DNA from: Chloroflexota bacterium
GTDB taxonomy: Bacteria > Chloroflexota > Anaerolineae > Anaerolineales > Villigracilaceae
Reading direction: 5' to 3'
DNA: 56,474 bases
Assembly (NCBI GenBank): GCA_021824575.1
Contig: JAKAKJ010000086.1
Span: 1-56,474 of the forward strand
The notes under the pieces are model-generated. The model ran no database searches and was not told where the DNA came from. It was given only the letters and a program-made list of their open reading frames with translations. Made by a program: the position numbers and the translations under genes. Shown here piece after piece: positions 8,884 to 17,441 of this stretch (its first letter is position 1; every line of letters begins with the position of its first letter).

Positions 8884-9327
8884 ATGAAAACGATCGCTCA
8901 AATCATTTTGTCCCTGGCGTTGAGTCTCGGCGTGACCGCCGGCCTCAATGGAAATGTTCGCAGCAAGGCTGAGCAGACTCTTCAGCGTGTGGAAGGCATT
9001 GTTGCTCAGGCCGCGGACTTTGGAATGCAGACCGCTTCGAACGCCTCGGCCAATGCGTCAACACAGGTTTCGGCAAATGTTGGCGCCAGCGCTTCGTCCC
9101 ATTCGCACAGTTCCGTTTCGAGTTCTGTTTCCGCATCTGGTAATGCCAACGGAGGAGCGAATCTCGGCACGATGTTGAAGAATCTTCTCAAGGACAATGG
9201 CCAGACAAATGCCGGCGCTAACGCGAACGCGCAGACCTCGGTCAACGCCACAGGCGACGGATTATTCCTGAATCTGCTCTTTGGCGGCCAGTCCGATTCG
9301 AATGCGGGCGTAAGCCTCGGCCACTAA
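8884..9327 (+). CDS. Secreted low-complexity Ala/Ser/Asn-rich protein
   Basis: 147 residues. A clear signal peptide (residues 1-22, MKTIAQIILSLALSLGVTAG) is followed by a mature part dominated by Ala, Ser, Asn, Gly and Val, with repeated short units such as NASANAS, SANVGASAS and GANANAQ. There is no cysteine and little charge. The start follows a GGAGG Shine-Dalgarno. Low-complexity exported proteins of this kind can be surface or matrix components, but no function can be assigned from sequence. It has its own terminator, and sits two genes downstream of an ECF sigma factor and its partner. Confidence 0.65.
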   Translation: MKTIAQIILSLALSLGVTAGLNGNVRSKAEQTLQRVEGIVAQAADFGMQTASNASANASTQVSANVGASASSHSHSSVSSSVSASGNANGGANLGTMLKNLLKDNGQTNAGANANAQTSVNATGDGLFLNLLFGGQSDSNAGVSLGH

Positions 9328-9348
9328 GTACCCTGTCCTCCTTTCGCC

Positions 9349-9383
9349 AGTAGGGACGGCCATTTGGCCGTCCCTACTTTTTT
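9349..9383 (+). terminator. Terminator of the secreted-protein gene
   Basis: A perfect 14-bp stem (9349-9362 with 9365-9378, 2-nt loop) followed by T residues. The right arm overlaps the last codon of the convergent YkoP-like gene. Confidence 0.9.
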
Positions 9384-9955
9384 CCGAACCGATCCAGAAA
9401 TTTTTCTCTTGTCATCCAAAACTCAGTGCGCTGCATTTTGAACATTTTTCTATACCGCGCACTGACAGGGTTATAAGCCCACATCAACCACCAGCCGTAA
9501 AAATTTTCCCAGAATTCGCCAAATGCTCCGAGTGTGCGATGATAAGGAAAGATCATAAAGCCGAGATGTTGAAACAACGCGCGTCCGCCGTCGGCTTGCT
9601 CGCGCGAAATGAAAGCTGTGATTCCACCGACAACTTGAATATCGTCCAAAGATGGATCGCTCTGAATGTGTTTGGCAATCAATTTCAAGGAATGGACAAT
9701 CAGCTTCTGGAATTTCAATCCGTAGGCAAGGTCCGGCCCTGTATCCGGGAGGACTGGCATGCGGTCATTCCAAAAATGGATGAAGAGCGCGCGTGAGTCC
9801 AGTCGAATAATTTGATCGGGAAAAGCGATGTCGTGATGAATCCGGCCGGTTTGAATCCGCATGATGCACTGCGGATCGCCCGTAAATGGCTCGACGCCTT
9901 CCACATGACTCAGCCAATCGTCAAAGCGGCGGATGATGGAGCGAAGAGGATTCAT
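9374..9955 (-). CDS. YkoP-like domain protein
   Basis: 193 residues without signal peptide or membrane helices. The central part (HDIAFPDQIIRLDSR, LFIHFWNDRMP, then LKLIAKHIQSDPSLDDIQVVGGITAF) matches the pattern I know from the YkoP-like domain, which is often attached to or beside polysaccharide deacetylases in Firmicutes and Chloroflexota. Its biochemical role is not established. The C-terminal part is Trp/Tyr/Phe-rich and basic (FWENFYGWWLMWAYNPVSARY), perhaps a membrane- or lipid-facing surface. It follows the EamA-like gene by 55 bases on the same strand. Confident as a gene, moderate for the domain. Confidence 0.72.
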   Translation of the reverse strand: MNPLRSIIRRFDDWLSHVEGVEPFTGDPQCIMRIQTGRIHHDIAFPDQIIRLDSRALFIHFWNDRMPVLPDTGPDLAYGLKFQKLIVHSLKLIAKHIQSDPSLDDIQVVGGITAFISREQADGGRALFQHLGFMIFPYHRTLGAFGEFWENFYGWWLMWAYNPVSARYRKMFKMQRTEFWMTREKFLDRFGKK

Positions 9956-10010
9956 CGTTTATTCTCACCACAAAGAGAAAGCTCCGTGCGCTTTGCATCT
10001 CTGTGGTGAA

Positions 10011-10388
10011 TTATCGTCGAATCAACCAGATGCCGATCACAACCGCCAGTGTTCCAAGCCATTGTCGTTCCGAGATCGGCTCGTGGAAAATCCAACTGGC
10101 CGCGACCATTTGAACGCCAAGCACTGTCAAGCCGGTCGTGAGCGGAAAGGCGATGCTCAACGGCATGTACTTCAATAACCAGGTCAATGTGATGACCGTG
10201 ACCAGCCCGGCCAGGTTGCCGACGATCTGCCAGATGAGCAATCCGCGCCATGTGGCGCTCAAAGCCGAAACGCGGAAACTGGCATTGGATAAAACGTTGA
10301 AAGCCAGGTTCACAACGATCAGCCAGAAAACCAGCAGGGATGTGCTATCAACTCTCGGAATAGATATGCCGCCAAAACGATTGAACAT
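10011..10388 (-). CDS. Small EamA/SMR-like transporter
   Basis: 125 residues with four predicted membrane helices (about 18-36, 48-70, 74-96, 104-123). The motif pattern SIAFPLTTGLTVLGVQMVAASWIFHEPISERQWLGTLAVVIGIWLI is typical of half-size EamA or small multidrug resistance proteins, which work as dimers in the cytoplasmic membrane. The substrate cannot be read. Good ribosome-binding site (GGAGG six bases before the ATG). Transcribed divergently from dnaG and together with the YkoP-like gene. Confidence 0.78.
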   Translation of the reverse strand: MFNRFGGISIPRVDSTSLLVFWLIVVNLAFNVLSNASFRVSALSATWRGLLIWQIVGNLAGLVTVITLTWLLKYMPLSIAFPLTTGLTVLGVQMVAASWIFHEPISERQWLGTLAVVIGIWLIRR

Positions 10389-10457
10389 GGTGTGCCTCCG
10401 AAGCCTATTTTATAAAACCCTGACGTTAACTTCAAGATTTGCCAGACCGTTTAAGGC

Positions 10458-10463
10458 TATAAT
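10458..10463 (+). promoter_or_regulatory. -10 box for dnaG-rpoD
   Basis: TATAAT ends 12 bases before the dnaG ATG; a TSS 6-7 bases further on leaves a leader of at most about 6 bases. No Shine-Dalgarno precedes the ATG. Confidence 0.5.
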
Positions 10464-10475
10464 TCTTTTATTCTT

Positions 10476-12383
10476 ATGCCTGTCACCGACGAAATCAAAT
10501 CGCGTATTGATATTGTTGACCTCGTCTCCGAGGCCGGCGTCAAGCTGCGTAAGACCGGAAAGAATTACACAGGCTTCTGTCCGTTCCATGCCAACAAGCG
10601 TACCCCGGCATTCGTCGTCTGGCCGGAAACTGGCACGTGGCGCTGCTTTGGCGAATGCAACGAGGGCGGCGACATCTTCAAATTCGTTATGAAGAAAGAG
10701 GGGATTGATTTCAAAGAAGCGCTTCAAAAACTCGCGGAGCGCGCGGGCGTGGAAGTTCCGACGTATCAGCCGGAAAAGCCGGAACAGAAGGAAGCGTATG
10801 ACCACCTGCGGAAATTGCTCGAAGACGCGCTGATCTTTTATCGCAGCCATCTTCGCAACACCCCGGATGTTTTAACGTATCTCCACGAAAAACGAAAATT
10901 GACCGACGCAACCATCGAGGCGTTCGGGCTGGGTTACGCGCCGCAGGGTTTCGACAATGCCCTGAAACATTTCACGCAGCGCGGCTACGCAGAGCAGGAT
11001 TTATTCGATGCGGGTTTGCTTTCCGAGAATGAAAGCGGCAAACGGTTTGATCGTTTTCGCCATCGAATTATGATTCCGATTCGTAATGAAAAAGGGGATA
11101 TGGCTGGTTTTGGCGCGCGTATCGTTGATCCGAACGATATTCCAAAATTTTTGAATTCACCCGAAACGCCGATTTTTTCCAAAGGGCGATTGCTCTATGG
11201 ATTGGACCGGGCGCGCAAGCCAATCCGCACTGCTGATCAGGCCGTCATCGTCGAAGGTTATCTGGATGTCATTGCTTTGCACCAGGCAGGCTACGAAAAT
11301 GTCGTCTCGCCGATGGGCACGGCGTTGACCGAAGACCAGCTGCGTTTGCTGAAACGATTCACGCGTCGCATTGTGTTGGCGCTCGATCCCGATACTGCGG
11401 GACAAAAAGCTGTGTTGCGCGGCCTCGACGCTGCGCGCGCCGCCATGGATCACGAGGGTGAGTTGGGCTTCGACGCGCGCGGATTGTTACGCAACGAAGC
11501 GCGTCTGCAAGCGGATTTGCGCGTGGCAACGATGCCTGACAATCTCGACCCCGATGAAATCGTGGCGCGCGATAAAGAGGAATGGCCGCGATTGATCGAG
11601 AATGCCAAGCCAATCGTCACGCATGTGATGGAGACGGTGGCGTCGGGCCGCGATTTGAAAGACCCAAAAACCAAGAATCAAATTGCATCGCAGGTCCTGC
11701 CGTTGATCGAAGATTTGCCCAACGCGATGGAACGCGACACATATCGCCAGCAGTTGGCGCGAATGCTGAGGGTGAGTGAGAGCGCGTTGATTGGCACGCA
11801 GGCTCAGGGTCCGCGCGCGAGGCGGCAGAGGCCAACGAGGCGGGAAACGGTTCGCGAATCCACGCCGGTTGCTGTGGCGGTACCGTCCAGTCAAAAGGTC
11901 GAGGCGTATCTCATCGGCGTTTTGTTCCGCAGGCCTGAACTGCTGTACCGGCTCGACCGCAAACTGGGGCAGTACGGACTTACTACTCTGTCGGCGCAGG
12001 ATTTCGAGTATACTGATTACCAAATGTTGTTCGGACTCATTCGTGAGGCCGTTGAGCAGGATCAGACCGAGCATCATGAGTTCGTTGTAGAAGCGCTGCC
12101 TGAATCGCTACGCGGTCTTTCGCGTGAATTGCTGGCACAGACCGAAAAACTCGATCCTGTGGAAGAAAAACTGGTCGAGGACCTGCTTCGCAGTGTGAAG
12201 AGAATACGCTTCGACGCTCTCAATCAAATGCTGACCCAATATCGGTTTTTGCAGCAGGAAGCGCAGGATAAGGGTGATAAGAATACCGTTGTACTTTATC
12301 AAAAGGAAGAAGTAAAACTTATGCAGATGAAACGCGTTTTGGACGAGCTGAATCATAAGATGTCATTGAAGCGGCTTGAATAA
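10476..12383 (+). CDS. dnaG: DNA primase
   Basis: 635 residues. Makes RNA primers at the replication fork with DnaB. N-terminal CHC2 zinc finger at about residues 35-70 (FCPFHANKRTPAF, then WRCFGECNEGGDIF; the last two Cys are separated by three residues, not the usual two). Then the primase core, and the TOPRIM domain (AVIVEGYLDVIALHQAGY, VVSPMGTALTEDQLRLL, LALDPDTAGQKA; about 250-320). The C-terminal part after about 455 should be the DnaB-interacting domain. It is followed by rpoD after 40 bases, the classic primase-sigma operon. Confidence 0.97.
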   Translation: MPVTDEIKSRIDIVDLVSEAGVKLRKTGKNYTGFCPFHANKRTPAFVVWPETGTWRCFGECNEGGDIFKFVMKKEGIDFKEALQKLAERAGVEVPTYQPEKPEQKEAYDHLRKLLEDALIFYRSHLRNTPDVLTYLHEKRKLTDATIEAFGLGYAPQGFDNALKHFTQRGYAEQDLFDAGLLSENESGKRFDRFRHRIMIPIRNEKGDMAGFGARIVDPNDIPKFLNSPETPIFSKGRLLYGLDRARKPIRTADQAVIVEGYLDVIALHQAGYENVVSPMGTALTEDQLRLLKRFTRRIVLALDPDTAGQKAVLRGLDAARAAMDHEGELGFDARGLLRNEARLQADLRVATMPDNLDPDEIVARDKEEWPRLIENAKPIVTHVMETVASGRDLKDPKTKNQIASQVLPLIEDLPNAMERDTYRQQLARMLRVSESALIGTQAQGPRARRQRPTRRETVRESTPVAVAVPSSQKVEAYLIGVLFRRPELLYRLDRKLGQYGLTTLSAQDFEYTDYQMLFGLIREAVEQDQTEHHEFVVEALPESLRGLSRELLAQTEKLDPVEEKLVEDLLRSVKRIRFDALNQMLTQYRFLQQEAQDKGDKNTVVLYQKEEVKLMQMKRVLDELNHKMSLKRLE

Positions 12384-12422
12384 ACATCATGGATTTTTGG
12401 GCAAGCCAGGGCGAAGGGAACA

Positions 12423-14030
12423 ATGACTATAAAGAAAAAGGCAAACCGCAAAACCAAAACTCAAACAGGCGGGACGCGAAAAAAGAATGCTGCGCCGGAA
12501 GCTTCGCGTGAAGGCAAGCGATCAGTCAAGGAACTGTTCGAAGAAGCCGACGTTGAGGAATTCGACGCAGAAGAAACTGCATCCGAGCCTGAACCGGATT
12601 TGGCGCAACCGGACGAAGATGAACTCGAAGAGGATCTGCTCGACGAGCGCCGCCCTGAGATCGCGGCAGAATTATCCGAAGACCCGGTGCGGTTATATTT
12701 GCGCGAGATCGGGCAGGTTAAACTCCTCGATGCCGATAGCGAATTTCGTCTCGCAACGATCATCGAAGCCAGCCGGTGGATTGGAACTTTCCGCCGGCGC
12801 CCGGTCCGCAAAGGTTTGCAGCCCGCGACGGCGGTATATCACAGCCTGCTTTCTGAATTGATTACAGCATGGAAGCGATTCGGTGAAGATGCAAAACGCC
12901 TCAGCACCGCACTGCCTGATCTATGTTCGACGTTGGCTGAGGCGCAATCCATTCATCATGGATGGGAGTTCGACCAGCCTTCGTATCTGCGCGCCTTCCT
13001 TGCCAACGACCGCTGGGGGCACGACCCGTTGTGGGACAGCATGGTGCGAAAAGCGTACAGCGTTTTTCTGTGCCTTTATCTTTTGCCAGCGGACTATGCA
13101 GATTGGCTTTCACGCTCCGTCACCGGTTGTCGAAAACTTCCGGTCTTGCGGACCCTTTACCGGAATCTGCCGAAGGAAAAGATTCTCATCAACGAGCTGG
13201 ATTCCGCGCAAGCCCGCGCTGAGGAAGCGAATCACGCGATCATTCGCGCCAACCTGCGATTGGTGGTCAGCGTTGCAAAGAAATATCTTGGGCGCGGCAT
13301 TTCACTCCTCGATTTGATCCAGGAGGGCAATCTCGGTTTATTGCGCGCGGTTGGCAAGTTCGATCCGCGCCGCGGCTTCAAGTTCAGCACATATGCCACG
13401 TGGTGGATCCGGCAATCCATCAACCGTTCGATTGCAGAGCAGGCGCGCACGATCCGCATCCCGGTGCATCTGTTCGAATCCATTTCGCGCATCCTGCGCG
13501 CACAGCGCGAGTTGACGCAGGAATTGGGCCGCGAGCCAACCAACAGCGAACTTGCGCTCGAAGTCGGCTACATGCACGCGGCGGATGTGCAATCCATTCT
13601 GCGCGCGCAGGCAGAGGAAAAGCCGCTCGATGCTTCATTGCAGCGTCGGCTTGAAGTGGCCACACAAAAGGTTGACCGCGTATTGCGTTCCGCCGAAGAG
13701 CCGGTTTCACTCGAAGGCCCGGTGGGTGATGAGGATTCGAGTCAACTAGGCGATTTCATCGAGGACGAAGACGCGCCTTCACCAATGGATGCCGCGGCGC
13801 GAGAGATGCTGCGCGAGCAAGTCCAACATGCGCTGGAAGGGTTGTCGGAGCGCGAGCGGCAGGTGCTCGAATTACGCTTCGGTTTGATGGATGGCAAAGA
13901 TCATACGCTTGAAGAAGTCAGCAGGTACTTCAATGTGACGCGCGAGCGCATACGTCAAATTGAGGCGAAGGCGCTGCGTAAACTGCGACATCCAAGCCGC
14001 AGCAGGACTCTGAAAGACTATCTGGGGTAA
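12423..14030 (+). CDS. rpoD: Primary sigma factor RpoD/SigA
   Basis: 535 residues. Region 1.2 begins near residue 86 ([22 protein letters not shown]). It is preceded by a basic then very acidic N-terminal extension rather than a recognisable region 1.1. A non-conserved insert of about 150 residues lies between regions 1.2 and 2.1. Regions 2.1-2.4 follow ([50 protein letters not shown], about 270-345), then regions 3 and 4, ending with the -35-binding helix ([20 protein letters not shown]). Expected to recognise TTGACA/TATAAT promoters, in line with the -10 boxes seen across the window. Good Shine-Dalgarno (GAAGGGAAC). Confidence 0.97.
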   Translation: MTIKKKANRKTKTQTGGTRKKNAAPEASREGKRSVKELFEEADVEEFDAEETASEPEPDLAQPDEDELEEDLLDERRPEIAAELSEDPVRLYLREIGQVKLLDADSEFRLATIIEASRWIGTFRRRPVRKGLQPATAVYHSLLSELITAWKRFGEDAKRLSTALPDLCSTLAEAQSIHHGWEFDQPSYLRAFLANDRWGHDPLWDSMVRKAYSVFLCLYLLPADYADWLSRSVTGCRKLPVLRTLYRNLPKEKILINELDSAQARAEEANHAIIRANLRLVVSVAKKYLGRGISLLDLIQEGNLGLLRAVGKFDPRRGFKFSTYATWWIRQSINRSIAEQARTIRIPVHLFESISRILRAQRELTQELGREPTNSELALEVGYMHAADVQSILRAQAEEKPLDASLQRRLEVATQKVDRVLRSAEEPVSLEGPVGDEDSSQLGDFIEDEDAPSPMDAAAREMLREQVQHALEGLSERERQVLELRFGLMDGKDHTLEEVSRYFNVTRERIRQIEAKALRKLRHPSRSRTLKDYLG

Positions 14031-14037
14031 TGCTTCG

Positions 14038-14064
14038 GAGCAACTGGAAACGGTTGCTCTTTTT
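14038..14064 (+). terminator. Terminator of dnaG-rpoD
   Basis: A 7-bp stem GAGCAAC/GTTGCTC with an 8-nt loop, followed by five T, eight bases after the rpoD stop. Confidence 0.85.
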
Positions 14065-14104
14065 GTATCACATCCAAGATGACCATTATCATCTGTTTTT
14101 GTGA

Positions 14105-14144
14105 AATGTGACACATTGTCTATCCCTGACAGGCCTCTTATGAT
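14105..14144 (+). promoter_or_regulatory. Promoter of the nuo operon with an overlapping inverted repeat
   Basis: TTGTCT (14116-14121), 17 bases, TATGAT (14139-14144). The inverted repeat AATGTG-A-CACATT (14105-14117) overlaps the -35 box and resembles a CRP/FNR-family half-site pair. Placement over -35 fits a repressor or a class II activator. Confidence 0.6.
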
Positions 14145-14159
14145 ATACTTCATTGCCAG

Positions 14160-14180
14160 TGTGCAAGTTTGCACAACTTG
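14160..14180 (+). promoter_or_regulatory. Inverted repeats in the nuo leader
   Basis: TGTGCAA (14160-14166) and TTGCACA (14169-14175) form an operator-like repeat close to the expected start of transcription. CAAGTT/AACTTG (14164-14180) gives an overlapping alternative hairpin. The rest of the roughly 145-base leader before nuoA carries no gene and no riboswitch class I recognise. Confidence 0.4.
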
Positions 14181-14296
14181 GGCCTGTCCGAGGAAAAACG
14201 AGCCCGGCTGATTGGCGTCAAATTTAGACGATCTCCGCTGACTCCAGAATGCCATCGCCCCGATAGGCCTTAAAGCGTATTCTCTTTGAGGTGTCT

Positions 14297-14653
14297 ATGT
14301 TGCTCGAGTACATTGCCATTGGAGTTATGATCGCGTTGGCAACGGTCATTGCAGTGATTGCGATTGGTTTGGGGGAATTGTTCGGACCGAAGAAAAAATC
14401 CAGTGTCAAATCTGAGCCTTACGAATCGGGGATTGCACCCATTGGTCCCGGAACGCGGCGTATGCCCGTCCGCTTTTATTTGATCGCGGTGCTGTTCATT
14501 CTGTTCGATATCGAAGTCATCTTCTTCCTCCCATGGGCGGTCGTCTTCCGTCAGCTTGGATTGTTTGGTTTGATCGAGATGACAGTCTTTATCGTTATCT
14601 TGTTGATTGGTTACATTTACGCGTGGAAGAAAGGAGCGCTTGAATGGGAGTAG
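14297..14653 (+). CDS. nuoA: NADH-quinone oxidoreductase subunit A
   Basis: 118 residues, three membrane helices, membrane arm of complex I close to the quinone cavity. The conserved stretch [14 protein letters not shown] lies in the first loop, and [23 protein letters not shown] in the second helix. I chose the ATG at 14297 because GAGG lies five bases before it; a GTG at 14291 is possible. First gene of the fourteen-gene nuo operon; it overlaps nuoB by 10 bases. Confidence 0.95.
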   Translation: MLLEYIAIGVMIALATVIAVIAIGLGELFGPKKKSSVKSEPYESGIAPIGPGTRRMPVRFYLIAVLFILFDIEVIFFLPWAVVFRQLGLFGLIEMTVFIVILLIGYIYAWKKGALEWE

Positions 14654-15132
14654 AGCAAAAACTCGGCAACATGGGCGTGGTGACCACCACGCTCGAAACT
14701 GCTGTGAATTGGGCGCGCACAAATGCCATGTGGCCGATGTTATTCGGACTGGCTTGTTGCGCCATTGAAATGATGTCTGCACAGGCGGCGAGTTACGATA
14801 TGAGCCGCTTCGGGATGGAACTGATGCGCCCCAGCCCGCGGCAATCGGATTTGATGATCGTAGCGGGACGGGTCTCGCGCAAAATGGCGCCTGTCCTGCG
14901 CCGTTTGTATGACCAGATGCCCGAACCGAAATGGGTGATCGCCATGGGCGATTGCGCTTCGTGCGGCGGTGTGTTCAATAATTACGCCATTGTCCAGGGC
15001 GTGGACGAAGTAGTGCCCGTTGATGTTTACGTGGCGGGTTGCCCGCCGCGACCGGAGGCTTTGATCCACGGTGTGCTGACTTTGTCCGAAAAGGTCAAGG
15101 GCGAGAAGTTCAAGGATTTGACGAAAGCATAA
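14644..15132 (+). CDS. nuoB: NADH-quinone oxidoreductase subunit B
   Basis: 162 residues; carries the terminal N2 [4Fe-4S] cluster that reduces quinone. The cluster ligands are visible: the Cys pair in [18 protein letters not shown] and CPPRPEAL. The conserved [12 protein letters not shown] and [14 protein letters not shown] segments are present. Shine-Dalgarno AAAGGAG lies within the end of nuoA. Followed by a 34-bp perfect palindrome before nuoC. Confidence 0.97.
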   Translation: MGVEQKLGNMGVVTTTLETAVNWARTNAMWPMLFGLACCAIEMMSAQAASYDMSRFGMELMRPSPRQSDLMIVAGRVSRKMAPVLRRLYDQMPEPKWVIAMGDCASCGGVFNNYAIVQGVDEVVPVDVYVAGCPPRPEALIHGVLTLSEKVKGEKFKDLTKA

Positions 15133-15140
15133 ATATGAAA

Positions 15141-15174
15141 CAATGTAGTAGCGACTTAAGTCGCTACTACATTG
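15141..15174. repeat. Perfect 34-bp palindrome between nuoB and nuoC
   Basis: Both halves match exactly around the centre CTTAAG (core GTAGCGACTTAAGTCGCTAC). There is no T run, so it is not a standard terminator. It occupies most of the 55-base gap and resembles dispersed palindromic repeats seen in several bacterial genomes. Confidence 0.88.
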
Positions 15175-15187
15175 AGTAGGAAGTTTC

Positions 15188-15700
15188 ATGGACAATAAAC
15201 TCGAAAAGATCGTCCAAACTTTACAGGAAAAATTCGGCGCGACGTTTGAAGAGTTTCGCGGCGAGGCGCATGTCTTTGTCAAACCGGAACAAATCGTCGA
15301 AGCGCTGACGTTTTTGCGCGACCAGCATGAATTCGCACTGCTCTCCGCGATGACAGCGGTGGACTATTGGCCGCAAGAGAGTCCGCGTTTTCATGTGATC
15401 TATCAGCTTACATCGCTGACGCAGAATCTGTCAGTGCAGTTGAGAATCCCTGTGAACGGAAGCCAGCTCAAAGTCCCTACTGCGACCGGCGTGTTTGCGG
15501 TTGCGAACTGGCGCGAGCGCGAAATCATGGATATGTTCGGGATCGAATTCGAAGGTCATCCCGATCCGCGTCGTATTCTTCTGCCTGATGATTTGGATGG
15601 GCATCCGCTCCGCAAGGATTTTCCGCTGGGCTATGAAGAGCCGCAGTTTACATTCAACTTTGAAGAGATCGATGTGCGTAAACCGTATGTCAAGGAATAG
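15188..15700 (+). CDS. nuoC: NADH-quinone oxidoreductase subunit C
   Basis: 170 residues, the 30-kDa-type peripheral subunit that packs on NuoD. The family signature is visible as NWREREIMDMFGIEFEGHPDPRRILLPDDLDGHPLRKDFPLGY. It has no cofactor. It is separate from nuoD, unlike the fused NuoCD of E. coli. It is preceded by the operon-internal palindrome and has a weak AGGAAG ribosome-binding site. Confidence 0.97.
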   Translation: MDNKLEKIVQTLQEKFGATFEEFRGEAHVFVKPEQIVEALTFLRDQHEFALLSAMTAVDYWPQESPRFHVIYQLTSLTQNLSVQLRIPVNGSQLKVPTATGVFAVANWREREIMDMFGIEFEGHPDPRRILLPDDLDGHPLRKDFPLGYEEPQFTFNFEEIDVRKPYVKE

Positions 15701-15702
15701 TC

Positions 15703-16938
15703 ATGAGTGAATATCAACTGCAGGAGATTCCTGTCGGCCCGTACAAACATTTAGTTTCAGAACGCGCCATTTCGGGCGAGACCATGATCTTGAACATGGG
15801 CCCGCAGCATCCCTCGACGCATGGCGTTCTGCGCCTGGTGCTCGAACTGGATGGTGAGGTCATTGTCAACTGCGTTCCAGAGATCGGTTATTTGCACACC
15901 GGCGTTGAGAAGAACATGGAAGCCAAAACCTATCTCAAAGCCGAGGTGATGACCGACCGTCTCGATTACATGAACAACATGGGCAATAACCTTGCTTATG
16001 TAATGGCGGTTGAGAAATTGGTGGGACTCGATGTGCCGCCGCGCGCGCAAGCATTACGAGTGATCCTGACCGAACTTCAGCGTATTGCTTCGCATTTGGT
16101 CTGGCTCGGCACCACCGCGCTCGACCTGGCGGCCATGTCGGTCTTCCTTTATTGCTTCCGTGAACGCGAAATTATCCTCGACATCTTCGAGATGGTTTCC
16201 GGCCAGCGAATGATGGTGACCTATTTCCGCCCCGGCGGTGTATGGCGCGATGTGCCAGTTGAATTCGAAGCCGCGGTGCGCGATTTCATCAAGCTGCTCC
16301 CGAAACGCATTGATGAATATGAAGCTTTGTTGACAAAGAATCCGCTCTGGCTGGACCGGACAGTGGGCATCGGCAAACTCGACGCGGCTACCGCGCTTCA
16401 ACACGGTGTGACCGGGCCCATGTTGCGCGCATCTGGCATCAATTGGGATTTGCGCAAGGTGCGTCCGTACATGGGCTATGAACAATATGATTTCAATGTT
16501 CCGGTTGCGACTCAAGGTGATACGTATGCGCGTTATATCGTCCGTGTGCAGGAGCTGCGCGAATCGTTGAAGATCGTTGAGCAGGCGTTGAACAAATTGC
16601 CGATGGGACCCGTCCGCAGTGATAATCGCAAATTTGTCACGCCGCCGCGTTCGGAGATCGGGACGAGCATGGAGGCGCTGATCCACCATTTCAAGTTGTG
16701 GACGGAAGGTTTCCCTGCGCCGAAGGCTTCCATTTACAACGCCGTTGAAAGTCCGCGCGGTGAGTTGGGTGTGTACCTCGAAGGGGATGGCGGTCCCAAG
16801 CCATATCGCATTCACTGGCGTACACCTTCGTTTGATAATCTTTCCGTAGTGCCCCAAATCGTCAAGGGACATCTGGTGGCGGATTTAATCGCCATTCTCG
16901 CTTCCACTGACATCGTCCTCGGAGACATTGACCGATGA
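15703..16938 (+). CDS. nuoD: NADH-quinone oxidoreductase subunit D
   Basis: 411 residues, 49-kDa subunit forming the quinone-binding cavity with NuoB. Characteristic NMGPQHPSTHGVLRL near the N-terminus, PEIGYLHTGVEKNME, and the C-terminal DIVLGDIDR. The His and Tyr residues used for quinone binding in the family lie in the GPQHPSTHG loop and beyond. Starts three bases after nuoC; ATGA overlap with nuoE. Confidence 0.98.
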   Translation: MSEYQLQEIPVGPYKHLVSERAISGETMILNMGPQHPSTHGVLRLVLELDGEVIVNCVPEIGYLHTGVEKNMEAKTYLKAEVMTDRLDYMNNMGNNLAYVMAVEKLVGLDVPPRAQALRVILTELQRIASHLVWLGTTALDLAAMSVFLYCFREREIILDIFEMVSGQRMMVTYFRPGGVWRDVPVEFEAAVRDFIKLLPKRIDEYEALLTKNPLWLDRTVGIGKLDAATALQHGVTGPMLRASGINWDLRKVRPYMGYEQYDFNVPVATQGDTYARYIVRVQELRESLKIVEQALNKLPMGPVRSDNRKFVTPPRSEIGTSMEALIHHFKLWTEGFPAPKASIYNAVESPRGELGVYLEGDGGPKPYRIHWRTPSFDNLSVVPQIVKGHLVADLIAILASTDIVLGDIDR

Positions 16939-17441
16939 GTCTCGCAAAGAAATATCCAAAAGAAGTTAAACAAATTTTGGCGAAGTACCCCCCCGAACAC
17001 AAACGCTCGGCGGTCATGCCGCTTCTGTATCTTGCTCAACGCGAGGGTGGTTACATCACCAAAGAAGCGATGCAGGATATTGCCGATACGCTTGAGATCA
17101 GCGTCACTGATGTAGGCGCGGTGGTCGGCTTCTATACGTTGTATCATGATAAAAAAGAAGGCAAGTATCGTATGCAAGTCTGCACCGATTTGCCTTGCGC
17201 GCTGCGCGGTGCCGACCAATTCATGGAAACCTTGTGTGCCAATCTTGGGATCAAAGTCGGCGAGACAACGCCCGATGGACTTATCACGCTTGAAGCCGTG
17301 ACCTGCCTCGCGGCGTGTGACAAAGCGCCAATGTTCCAGATCCAAAGCGCAGAAGGCATCGAATATCACGAGGACATGACGGTTGATAAGACAATGGAAT
17401 TAATCGAGACCTTGAAGAAGGCAAACGTGGAGGTGAAATAA
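16935..17441 (+). CDS. nuoE: NADH-quinone oxidoreductase subunit E
   Basis: 168 residues, 24-kDa subunit of the NADH dehydrogenase module with a thioredoxin-like fold and an N1a-type [2Fe-2S] cluster. Cys ligands are in QVCTDLPCALRG and CLAACDKAP. The N-terminal helical part (YPPEHKRSAVMPLLYLAQREGGYI) is typical. Its presence together with NuoF and NuoG shows that this complex I takes electrons from NADH rather than only from ferredoxin or F420H2. Confidence 0.97.
   Translation: MSLAKKYPKEVKQILAKYPPEHKRSAVMPLLYLAQREGGYITKEAMQDIADTLEISVTDVGAVVGFYTLYHDKKEGKYRMQVCTDLPCALRGADQFMETLCANLGIKVGETTPDGLITLEAVTCLAACDKAPMFQIQSAEGIEYHEDMTVDKTMELIETLKKANVEVK

Noticed and set aside
14181-14296. Possible riboswitch or tRNA-like structure in the nuo leader
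   Set aside because: Some short pairings exist, but no tRNA cloverleaf or known riboswitch core could be recognised.
16054-16872. A 272-residue minus-strand frame inside nuoD
   Set aside because: Antisense shadow; nuoD is fully conserved on the plus strand.
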